Source of the DNA: Bacteroidia bacterium
GTDB taxonomy: Bacteria > Bacteroidota > Bacteroidia > Bacteroidales > UBA932
Assembly: GCA_009929175.1 (NCBI GenBank)
Contig: SABC01000012.1
Span: 1-41,583, forward strand
Direction: 5' to 3'
DNA length: 41,583 bases
Shown piece by piece: positions 34,567 through 41,583 of this stretch. The stretch's first letter is position 1; every line of letters begins with the position of its first letter. Below the pieces are notes generated by a model. It did no database searches. It was given only the letters and a program-made list of their open reading frames with translations, and was not told where the DNA came from. The translations under genes were made by a program, and so were the position numbers.

Positions 34567-36843
34567 CTACCTTATCCTGTTGTATTTGCCTGTTTCCAGA
34601 TTTAATAAAATATCTGTATCACTTATAGTCCTGGCTTTTACCAATGAACCACCCGCCGGTATAAGGGGTGTATCATGGCGGAGCCTGTATTTGTCCCTGA
34701 GCGAATTGGTCACAGCATTGCCATTTATAGTATAAACATGAGTTGCCAAAGCTGTTCTCAATATCCAATATTTGTTGTTACCCACCTCGACAAGTTCTGG
34801 AAACTCTTTGATAGTCTCATCAACACTTATGTCACTCCAGGCCGGATATGTGTTTCCTGATTTGTCGTAAAGCCTCAAAATATTTCCGGGATGCAGCAGC
34901 ATTATAGCAATCCCCCCATTGCTTGCAGGGTCAAAAACCTTAGGACCAAGCACAATGGTATCAGCAATTGAGAGCGGGAAAGGGTGTACATATCGACCTG
35001 TACGGTCCAGCAAAAAGAGTTTTTTTGAAGAGGCAAACAACATTTGAAGCTTTCCGTTCCTGTAATAATCTATCTGTTGCACATATCCTCGAAGGTTTTC
35101 CTGGAATGGCACAGACCAAATACCCTTCATGTTCTTGTCGTTTAGCCTGAGCCACAAATTGGGCAGCTGCTCCAGGTACTCCCTCTCCCCGTTTTCAAAA
35201 CTGATCAAAGGGAAAGGGCCGGCAGGTACCCTCACCAAAGTATCAACTTCCCACCCGGCATCGGTGACCACCTCTTTGGAGGTACTAACCGGCATCTTAT
35301 CTGCCGAATCGGCAAAGGAGAAAAAACCTCCCTTCACATACCCGTTTCCGGAGGCAGTCAAATGGAAAGCAGTCACAGAAAGGTTGCTCTTTTTGTATAC
35401 ATTATTGAAATCCCTGCGTACCTCCTTACGGAAAAAACGGGTTAATGAATCGGGCATAAACGAACTGTTGATAGTTAATGAAAGCAGATTCCTGCCATTC
35501 CCGAACAAATTACGTGCCTTTGTCTGCTCCATGAACTCCTCCATTGTAAAAGAGCCAAAAGTACCCTTGGCATATTCGCTCAGGAGTTGTTCCGGTCCCA
35601 CAATAATCCATTCGCCTGATTCAAGTATGCAGTCTTCCCTGGTGATTCCAAAAAAGCCCCCGAATAATTCTTGCAAAACCCCTTTGTACGGGAATTCCAG
35701 GGGTTCTGGAACATCACCGTTTCCACCAAAAAGCTTGCGGAATTTTGCACCCTGCGCGTTTGAAGTTCTCAGCAATGTTATGCCGTGTAACTCCCCACCG
35801 TAAGGAATCAAAGCAAAGGAGAGCTCTTTGACATCCAAATCCTCAAACCACTCTACAGCCTTTTTGTCAGCTCCCGCCCCGCCTTTCCGGTAATATCCCT
35901 TGTGCTCTTCGTACATTTTGACAAACCCGGAAAAATCCTTCAAAGTCAAAGTAAGAAGTGCAAAAGTGTTGAATGGGACCTGAGTCTGGGCCTTGGATAC
36001 TGCCCCCGATGCTCCGTAGAATACAGATAGGTATTGTGCCGCACCATTTAAAACAGCAAAATCACCCTCGGCCATGATTGTCCCCGACGAGTTGGAAAAA
36101 TGGTAAGAGCTCCAGCTGCAAAGGTTGGAGACAAAGTCCGAATATTTAAGGTACCTCCTCTCTGCATAGCCCGAAAAAAGTTTTCCGGTCTGGGAGTGGT
36201 TGATAAAAGCAACCAGGTCGGACAGATAGGTGCCGGATACCAATTTGGCAAACTGGTCCTGGTCTGCTATTGAATTGCCCGCCTGAATGTGCCTTATGGA
36301 AGATTCAAGTATGATTGGAGAGGGGGAGGCAAGCAGGAACCCGTTGTAAAAAGCAAAATCGATACCCTTCCAGCCATAGATTGCCACACCGCTGTAAATT
36401 CTTTTGCTGTTTCCGCCCATTGTAGAGGTCAAAAAAGCAGGATTTATATCGTCTATATGGGCCGCCATCAGTGATGAGACCTGGTTTTTTGCTGAGTAAT
36501 GGGAAGAGATTGTCACCTCTTTTGTCCTGATATCCTTTAGGCTCTCCTCGGAGCTCAAGGAGTAGAGTCTCTCGAAAAATGGTCTTAACTGACCGGAACC
36601 AAACAATAGATCCCCAAACAGTGGTGAGTTCAAAGATATGTTCCTGTTAACCGCATCAAAGCTGGAAAAAAAGAGGATTGAAGAGGCGTCTGTAGGAATA
36701 GCCCTGAAACTGTCTATCGAAAGGTTATCCCTCTCTTTGTCGGAAAGGCATACCCTGTATACCACGAAAAAGACGGCAGCCGAAACCAGTATTGCCGTCA
36801 ATATTATTAATATCGGATATCGTTTTTTTATGCTTGTTTCCAT
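34567..36843 (-). CDS. Large anchored envelope protein, DUF3352-like, with beta-propeller-like C-terminal repeats
   Basis: This 758-residue protein is of unknown function. One membrane segment at about 9-29 anchors it, with the rest periplasmic. Residues 45-500 look like the DUF3352 type (AIPTDASSILFFSSFDAVN near the start). The last part has three similar stretches (about 599-624, 645-669, 691-716) of the form hydrophobic strand, short turn, D-x-x/N-G, strand: LFLLDRTGRYVHPFPL, LRLYDKSGNTYPAW and THVYTINGNAVTNSL. These suggest beta-propeller blades. It has its own promoter just upstream and is followed by the DUF4834 gene and the ABC exporter. The family call is moderate; the repeats are seen directly. 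Confidence 0.75.
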   Translation of the reverse strand: METSIKKRYPILIILTAILVSAAVFFVVYRVCLSDKERDNLSIDSFRAIPTDASSILFFSSFDAVNRNISLNSPLFGDLLFGSGQLRPFFERLYSLSSEESLKDIRTKEVTISSHYSAKNQVSSLMAAHIDDINPAFLTSTMGGNSKRIYSGVAIYGWKGIDFAFYNGFLLASPSPIILESSIRHIQAGNSIADQDQFAKLVSGTYLSDLVAFINHSQTGKLFSGYAERRYLKYSDFVSNLCSWSSYHFSNSSGTIMAEGDFAVLNGAAQYLSVFYGASGAVSKAQTQVPFNTFALLTLTLKDFSGFVKMYEEHKGYYRKGGAGADKKAVEWFEDLDVKELSFALIPYGGELHGITLLRTSNAQGAKFRKLFGGNGDVPEPLEFPYKGVLQELFGGFFGITREDCILESGEWIIVGPEQLLSEYAKGTFGSFTMEEFMEQTKARNLFGNGRNLLSLTINSSFMPDSLTRFFRKEVRRDFNNVYKKSNLSVTAFHLTASGNGYVKGGFFSFADSADKMPVSTSKEVVTDAGWEVDTLVRVPAGPFPLISFENGEREYLEQLPNLWLRLNDKNMKGIWSVPFQENLRGYVQQIDYYRNGKLQMLFASSKKLFLLDRTGRYVHPFPLSIADTIVLGPKVFDPASNGGIAIMLLHPGNILRLYDKSGNTYPAWSDISVDETIKEFPELVEVGNNKYWILRTALATHVYTINGNAVTNSLRDKYRLRHDTPLIPAGGSLVKARTISDTDILLNLETGKYNRIR

Positions 36844-36850
36844 GGAACCA

Positions 36851-36881
36851 CAAAGCTATCAAAAATAAAAAACATGGCAAA
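36851..36881 (-). promoter_or_regulatory. Predicted promoter for the DUF3352-like gene
   Basis: On the minus strand TTTG (36881-36878), 19 bases, then TAGCTTTG (36858-36851). Both boxes and the spacing fit the Bacteroidetes consensus. The -7 box ends 7 bases before the ATG at 36843, so the leader would be about 4 bases long. It lies in the 53-base gap after recQ. Confidence 0.5.
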
Positions 36882-36896
36882 CAGGGCTCCAGGAAT

Positions 36897-39092
36897 CTAA
36901 TTGCCCATTTCACTCATGAATTTGATTCTCACAAGCCTGATTTCCTCTTCGGTATAACCTCTTCCAAGTTCATCGGCAGCCTCCTTAAGGGAATCAGTAG
37001 ATGCTTCGGTTTTGAAATACTCATAGATATCATCCACTTTATCGTCATCCACAGTCTGTCGTATATAGTAGTCTATGTTAAGACGTGTCCCGGAATTCAC
37101 AATAGCCTCAATTTCGGTTAGAAGCTCGTTGATTTCCATCCCCTTGGACTCTGCAATATCTTCCAGAGGAAGCTTCCGGTCCACACTGGTTATTATATAT
37201 ACCTTGTTCAAGGATTTGTTTGCAATGGATTTTACAACAAGGTCGGAGGGTCTTTGGATGTCATTCTCTTCTACATATTTTGAGATAAGCTCAATGAAAT
37301 CCTTGCCATACCTTTTGGCTTTGCCCTCTCCCACTCCCTGGCAATTCTTAAGTTCATCGAAAGAGACAGGATAGTGGATTGACATATCTTCCAATGAAGT
37401 GTCATTGAAAATCACAAAGGGGGGCAGATTGATCCTTTTGGATATTGACAGCCTTAAATCCTTGAGCATAGGCAACAGGGAAGCATCTCCGGCTCCTCCG
37501 TGCCTTACACCGGGCATTATGATTTCGTCTACCTCCTCCATGTCATTGAACTCCCGGTCTTCGGTAAGCATAATGGTTTGAGGATTTTCAAGGAAATCCC
37601 GCCCAGCTTTTGTTATGGCAAGAAGACCATACCTCTCAATCTCCTTTTCCAAAAACTTATGAATGATACACTGGCGGATTACAGCCATCCAGAACTTGGT
37701 CCCCTTTGAGATCCCGATCCCGAACAACTCGTGGTTGTGATGATTGTATGATTTTATCAATGAGTTGTTTACCCCGGCAAGGATATTGACAACATGCTCG
37801 GCCTTAAACTGCTCCTTCATACCGGCAACAAGGTCCAGTACCACTGCCACCTCATCTTTGCCGTCAAACTGTTTTTTGGGGAAAAGACAATTGTCACAGG
37901 AACCACAATTATCTGTCGTATAACTCTCCCCAAAGTAATTTAACAGGACAGTACGCCTGCAGAGACTGGACTCGGCATAGGCTACGGTTTCCAGCAACAG
38001 CTGCCTGCCAACCTCCTGCTCGGCAATCGGTTTGCCTTGCATGAACTTTTCCAGTTTTTGGATATCCTTATAAGAGTAGAACGCAACGCACTGGCCTTCG
38101 CCTCCGTCCCTTCCCGAACGTCCCGTCTCCTGGTAATACCCCTCGAGGCTTTTGGGCATATCATAGTGGATAACAAACCTTACATCAGGTTTGTCTATCC
38201 CCATTCCAAAAGCAATGGTTGCAACAATGACATCTACCTCTTCCATAAGGAATTTGTCCTGGTTGGCAGCCCTGGTGCCACCATCCAACCCGGCGTGGTA
38301 TGGCAGGGCTTTCACCCCGTTCACGTTCAACAACTCTGCTATCTCCTCCACCTTTTTACGGCTCAGGCAGTAAATTATCCCGGATTTGCCCTGGTTATTT
38401 TTGAGGAATTTGATGATCTCCTTGTCAATATTGACCTTTGGCCTAATCTCATAATAGAGGTTGGGACGGTTGAACGAAGACTTGTAAACCTTGGCGTGGC
38501 TCATCCCGAGGTTTTTTTGAATATCACTCTGCACCTTGGGGGTTGCGGTTGCCGTGAGGGCAATCACGGGAGCTTTCCCTATCTCGTTGACAATAGGGTT
38601 TATCCGGCGGTATTCGGGACGGAAATCATGGCCCCACTCCGATATGCAGTGGGCCTCGTCCACAGCATAGAATGAAACCTTTATTTGTTTGAGCAGGGCA
38701 ATATTCTCCTCCTTGGTAAGCGATTCGGGTGCGACATATAGCAACTTGGTGGTTCCCGACAAAAGATCGTCCCTTACCTCCTGCAATTGGCTCTTGTTAA
38801 GTGACGAGTTAAGGAAATGAGCGATACCCTCCTTTTCTATCATGAACCCCCGGATTGCATCGACCTGGTTTTTCATTAAGGCAATCAGCGGCGAAATTAT
38901 GATTGCAGTCCCCTCCATCAAAAGGGCCGGGAGCTGGTAGCAAAGAGACTTACCCCCGCCGGTCGGCATTAACACAAACGCGTCGTTACCTAGCAATAAA
39001 TTTTGGATAATCTCTTCCTGCTGACCCTTGAATGAACCGAACCCGAAAAAGCGTTTTAGTTCTTGGTGCAGAAAATCAGAGTTAATTTGCAT
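36897..39092 (-). CDS. recQ: ATP-dependent DNA helicase RecQ
   Basis: RecQ is a 3'-5' helicase in recombination and repair. The 731 residues show Walker A MPTGGGKSLCYQLP (42-55), the DEAH box AVDEAHCISEWGHDFRPEY (143-161), and TGRSGRDGG in motif VI. The zinc-binding cysteines follow at about 375-400 (SSLCRRTVLLNYFG, NCGSCDNC), then the winged-helix region and an HRDC domain (about 555-620). It is about 120 residues longer than the E. coli protein (609); the C-terminal extra part (about 630-731) is acidic and probably helical. It diverges from kdsD with a 92-base gap. Confidence 0.95.
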   Translation of the reverse strand: MQINSDFLHQELKRFFGFGSFKGQQEEIIQNLLLGNDAFVLMPTGGGKSLCYQLPALLMEGTAIIISPLIALMKNQVDAIRGFMIEKEGIAHFLNSSLNKSQLQEVRDDLLSGTTKLLYVAPESLTKEENIALLKQIKVSFYAVDEAHCISEWGHDFRPEYRRINPIVNEIGKAPVIALTATATPKVQSDIQKNLGMSHAKVYKSSFNRPNLYYEIRPKVNIDKEIIKFLKNNQGKSGIIYCLSRKKVEEIAELLNVNGVKALPYHAGLDGGTRAANQDKFLMEEVDVIVATIAFGMGIDKPDVRFVIHYDMPKSLEGYYQETGRSGRDGGEGQCVAFYSYKDIQKLEKFMQGKPIAEQEVGRQLLLETVAYAESSLCRRTVLLNYFGESYTTDNCGSCDNCLFPKKQFDGKDEVAVVLDLVAGMKEQFKAEHVVNILAGVNNSLIKSYNHHNHELFGIGISKGTKFWMAVIRQCIIHKFLEKEIERYGLLAITKAGRDFLENPQTIMLTEDREFNDMEEVDEIIMPGVRHGGAGDASLLPMLKDLRLSISKRINLPPFVIFNDTSLEDMSIHYPVSFDELKNCQGVGEGKAKRYGKDFIELISKYVEENDIQRPSDLVVKSIANKSLNKVYIITSVDRKLPLEDIAESKGMEINELLTEIEAIVNSGTRLNIDYYIRQTVDDDKVDDIYEYFKTEASTDSLKEAADELGRGYTEEEIRLVRIKFMSEMGN

Positions 39093-39133
39093 ATTTTAAA
39101 GGGCGATAATCTGAGTAAATTTCTAAAAATAGT

Positions 39134-39141
39134 TACCTTTG
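39134..39141 (+). promoter_or_regulatory. -7-type box for kdsD
   Basis: TACCTTTG matches TAnnTTTG and lies 43 bases before the kdsD ATG. At the -33 distance there is CTG, one base from TTG. It sits in the 92-base divergent gap with recQ. Confidence 0.4.
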
Positions 39142-39184
39142 TGGGTCCAAGTTATCTATTAGTTTTCTCATTACAAAATTTTTT

Positions 39185-40156
39185 ATGAACATTCCCAACG
39201 GAGAAATCCTGCAAATAGCAAAAGAGGTGATTGAAAAAGAGGCAAGTGCTGTTTCCAACCTTGCCAACTATGTGGATGACTCTTTTGCTGAGGTGGTAAA
39301 ACTCATTTATAACAACCCCGGACGTCTAATAGTTACAGGGATAGGCAAAAGTGCAAACATTGCAGGTAAAATTGTCGCAACACTCAATTCAACAGGCACA
39401 CACTCGGTTTTTATGCACGCTGCCGATGCTATCCACGGGGACCTCGGGATAATCATGCCCCAGGATATCGTAATGTGCCTGTCCAAAAGCGGCAACACTC
39501 CCGAAATCAAAATGCTTGTACCACTTATAAAAAGAATGGGCAATCCCCTCATTGCAATGGTGTCCAACTGTGACTCCTTTTTGGCCCTGCAGGCAGACCA
39601 TATTATCAAAACCACCATAGAAAGTGAGGCATGTCCCAACAACCTGGCACCAACCTCGAGTACCACAACACAGCTGGTGATGGGCGATACACTCGCTGTT
39701 GCCTTGCTCAGACTCAGGGGATTTTCGAGGAGTGACTTTGCAAGGCTGCATCCCGGAGGCTCCCTTGGGAAAAGGCTGTACGTGACTGTCGGGGACCTTT
39801 TGGACAAAAACAGCAATCCCAGTGTCTCCTGCGACGATACCATCCAGAGTACCATCTTCAAAATATCGGCAAGCCGTCTTGGTGCCACTGCAGTACTGGA
39901 CAAGACCGGAAGCCTGGCCGGAATCATAACCGATGGCGATATCAGGAGGATGCTGGAAAAAGGCTATTCACTGGAGACCCTCAAGGCCGGGGACATCATG
40001 AGCAGATCCCCGAAAACCATTGATTTTTCCGAGCTTGCCTACAAGGCATTCAATATTATGGAAAAAAACAAAATCACCTCTGTAGTTGTTTTAGAAAAAG
40101 GATCCTACAAGGGTCTGGTACACATTCATGATATAATCAGAGAAGGAATCGTATGA
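39185..40156 (+). CDS. kdsD: D-arabinose-5-phosphate isomerase, KpsF/GutQ/KdsD family
   Basis: This enzyme turns ribulose 5-phosphate into arabinose 5-phosphate, the first step to KDO, the inner sugar of lipopolysaccharide. The 323 residues hold a SIS domain (about 35-170, with VTGIGKSANIAGKIVATLNSTG, HAADAIHGDLG and CLSKSGNTPE), then RLHPGGSLGKRL and two CBS domains (about 205-320). Length is normal for the two-domain form. It diverges from recQ and overlaps the agmatinase-like gene by 4 bases. Confidence 0.93.
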   Translation: MNIPNGEILQIAKEVIEKEASAVSNLANYVDDSFAEVVKLIYNNPGRLIVTGIGKSANIAGKIVATLNSTGTHSVFMHAADAIHGDLGIIMPQDIVMCLSKSGNTPEIKMLVPLIKRMGNPLIAMVSNCDSFLALQADHIIKTTIESEACPNNLAPTSSTTTQLVMGDTLAVALLRLRGFSRSDFARLHPGGSLGKRLYVTVGDLLDKNSNPSVSCDDTIQSTIFKISASRLGATAVLDKTGSLAGIITDGDIRRMLEKGYSLETLKAGDIMSRSPKTIDFSELAYKAFNIMEKNKITSVVVLEKGSYKGLVHIHDIIREGIV

Positions 40157-41193
40157 CAACATTCAACCCAAATGATCCAGGAATGGCAAACGGGAATTAC
40201 TTTGCCCTCCCTTTTAACACGGAAGAGTCCGAAATAGTCATTATTACAGCACCATGGGATGTAACCACCTCTTACCGTCCCGGGACATCCGACGGACCTG
40301 AGGCAATTATGGCCGCTTCGCTCCAGGTAGATTTGTTTGATGTAAATGTTCCGGAGGCGTGGGAAATCAAGATCGGGACTGATCCTGCCGAGCCCTCCAT
40401 GGCAAAGAAAAACAAGAAGTACCGCAAGATGGCCGAAAAGGTCATAGCCCACCTCGAAGAGGGGGGTGACCCTGCCGAACTTGACGACATTATCGGGGAG
40501 ATCAACACTGCTTCTGCAGAGCTCAACTCCTTTGTGGAAGAACGTAGCCGCAACTACACCACACAAGGTATAATCACAGCTGTTTTGGGCGGAGACCATA
40601 GTGTCCCCCTCGGGAACATGAAGGCGGTTGCAAGCAGTTATGAAGATTTTGGAATACTGCATATAGATGCCCATGCAGACCTCAGGATCGCCTACGAAGG
40701 ATTCACCTACTCCCACGCATCCATCATGTACAACGCGCTCAACGAAATTCCCCAGGTATCCCAGCTAACCCAGGTGGGCATACGGGATTTCTGCCAACAA
40801 GAGGCCGATATAATCAACACCGATCCACGCATCAGGTGCTACACCGATATTGAACTCCGCAACCACGGTTTTGAAGGTAAAACCTGGAAAAAACAGTGCG
40901 AAGAGATAGTTGCAACCCTCCCGTCCAACGTATACATAAGTTTTGACATCGACGCCCTTTCTCCCGACCTTTGTCCCAACACCGGGACACCTGTACCCGG
41001 AGGCCTGAGCTTTAGGGAGGCCGATTATTTATTGTGGACACTTGCCTCCTCCGGTAAAAAAATCATCGGATTCGACCTTTGTGAGGTTGCCCCGGGAAGC
41101 GAAGGGGAGTGGGATGCCAATGTGGGCGCAAGGGTGCTTTACAAAATGTGCATATACACCAGTTACAACAAGAACAAGAATTCACTCCGATAA
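40153..41193 (+). CDS. Agmatinase/arginase-family ureohydrolase
   Basis: This is a binuclear manganese enzyme of the arginase/agmatinase/formimidoylglutamase family. The 346 residues show the metal ligands: His149 in GGDHS, Asp172, His174 and Asp176 in HIDAHADLR, and Asp265 and Asp267 in SFDIDALSPD. GTPVPGGLSFRE supports the agmatinase-like subgroup, which makes putrescine and urea from agmatine. A charged helical insertion at about 80-135 makes it longer than the common size of about 300. The substrate is not proven. It overlaps kdsD by 4 bases (ATGA), and nhaA begins 21 bases after its stop. Confidence 0.87.
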   Translation: MTTFNPNDPGMANGNYFALPFNTEESEIVIITAPWDVTTSYRPGTSDGPEAIMAASLQVDLFDVNVPEAWEIKIGTDPAEPSMAKKNKKYRKMAEKVIAHLEEGGDPAELDDIIGEINTASAELNSFVEERSRNYTTQGIITAVLGGDHSVPLGNMKAVASSYEDFGILHIDAHADLRIAYEGFTYSHASIMYNALNEIPQVSQLTQVGIRDFCQQEADIINTDPRIRCYTDIELRNHGFEGKTWKKQCEEIVATLPSNVYISFDIDALSPDLCPNTGTPVPGGLSFREADYLLWTLASSGKKIIGFDLCEVAPGSEGEWDANVGARVLYKMCIYTSYNKNKNSLR

Positions 41194-41214
41194 TCCATAG
41201 AAACCAGCAATTTT

Positions 41215-41583
41215 ATGGAGACAGTTTTTTCAAGGCAGAGGGCACTCAGGAGAAGAGGCATACAAAATGTTTTCAATATACTTGTCAACAATAGCAGTAT
41301 TGGCGGCGTACTTCTGATCCTGGTCACTCTTTTTGCACTGATTGCAGCCAACACTCCGGCACTTTCGGGAGTTGCAAACATATGGGACCTTAAGGCAGAT
41401 CTCGCAATAGGCAATTTTAAAATCGAGATGACCCTTCTCCACTGGGTCAATGATGCCCTCATGGCTGTCTTTTTCTTTGTTGTAGGTCTCGAGATCAAAA
41501 GGGAGATGGTGGTTGGAGAGCTCTCATCTCTCAAAAAAGCAGCACTGCCGATAATAGCAGCCTTCGGAGGCATGGTGCTTCCA
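41215..41583 (+). CDS. nhaA: Na+/H+ antiporter NhaA, N-terminal part
   Basis: The frame from the ATG at 41215 is open to the window end and gives 123 residues of NhaA, the electrogenic antiporter that exports Na+ in exchange for protons. The sequence begins METVFSRQRALRRRG, has a first membrane segment (GGVLLILVTLFALIAAN), and then the highly characteristic block HWVNDALMAVFFFVVGLEIKREMV, followed by ALPIIAAFGGMVLP at the edge. The functional aspartates (D163/D164 in E. coli) lie beyond the window. It is probably read with the agmatinase-like gene. Confidence 0.93.
   Translation, partial: METVFSRQRALRRRGIQNVFNILVNNSSIGGVLLILVTLFALIAANTPALSGVANIWDLKADLAIGNFKIEMTLLHWVNDALMAVFFFVVGLEIKREMVVGELSSLKKAALPIIAAFGGMVLP

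Noticed and set aside
35129-35803. Open frame of 224 codons on the plus strand within the DUF3352-like gene
   Set aside because: It is antisense to a 758-codon gene with a promoter and tight operon spacing. The product has no signal, domain or sensible start context.
38037-38675. Open frame of 212 codons on the plus strand within recQ
   Set aside because: It is antisense to the conserved RecQ helicase core, whose motifs are intact.
39307-39927. Open frame of 206 codons on the minus strand within kdsD
   Set aside because: It is the complement of the SIS and CBS coding sequence. No family features are seen.
1-41583. Mobile elements, CRISPR arrays, toxin-antitoxin or defence systems, tRNA/rRNA genes
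   Set aside because: No transposase, integrase, terminal repeats, regular spaced repeats or tRNA cloverleaf was seen. Nearly all coding regions are recognisable core or envelope genes with uniform style.

Overview
The window is a gene-dense chromosomal segment of a Bacteroidetes bacterium, most likely order Bacteroidales. The support is the gene content and order: a division/cell-wall cluster without ddl, an MraY with a long extra loop, an ExbB / small membrane protein / ExbD / ExbD set, a C-terminal protease next to dCMP deaminase, DUF4834- and DUF3352-like proteins, and RecQ divergent from KdsD. Promoter-like boxes of the Bacteroidetes form (TTG, about 20 nt, TAnnTTTG) and the general lack of Shine-Dalgarno sequences agree. 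No species can be named. I see no mobile element, CRISPR array, tRNA or rRNA gene, and no gene-free stretch longer than about 105 bases.

Layout. (1) 1-11981, plus strand: murE (3' part), mraY, murD, ftsW, murG, murC, ftsQ, ftsA, ftsZ, gltX. Genes are tightly packed, often overlapping by 4-8 bases. They cover cytoplasmic peptidoglycan precursor synthesis, the lipid carrier steps and the FtsQ/A/Z division proteins. A promoter at the end of ftsA may give ftsZ its own leaderless transcript. (2) 11994-14172, minus strand: galE and a DegT-type sugar aminotransferase, probably for surface polysaccharide, ending head-on against gltX at a shared hairpin. (3) 14245-28784, plus strand: rpiB, truB, queA, dprA, tatD, ansA; then exbB, a four-helix membrane protein, exbD, exbD; then alkaline phosphatase with a GHL10 glycosidase-like protein; then a CPA2 antiporter, asnS, udk and a TonB-like protein. 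(4) 39092-28771, minus strand: recQ, a large anchored DUF3352-like protein, DUF4834, an MsbA-like ABC exporter, an acyl-CoA ligase, dCMP deaminase and an S41 protease. (5) 39185 to the end, plus strand: kdsD, an agmatinase-family enzyme and the start of nhaA.

The theme is envelope construction and energisation plus housekeeping RNA and nucleotide metabolism. I found no clear novel defence or mobile system. The most useful leads are predicted leaderless promoters (ftsZ, rpiB, the DUF3352-like gene), a promoter lying within a terminator hairpin before the antiporter, an unusual inverted repeat before queA, and the uncharacterised envelope proteins at 20435-20845 and 34302-36843. Several starts given here lie downstream of the longest open frame: gltX, tatD, exbB, the second exbD, phoA, udk and the DUF4834 gene.
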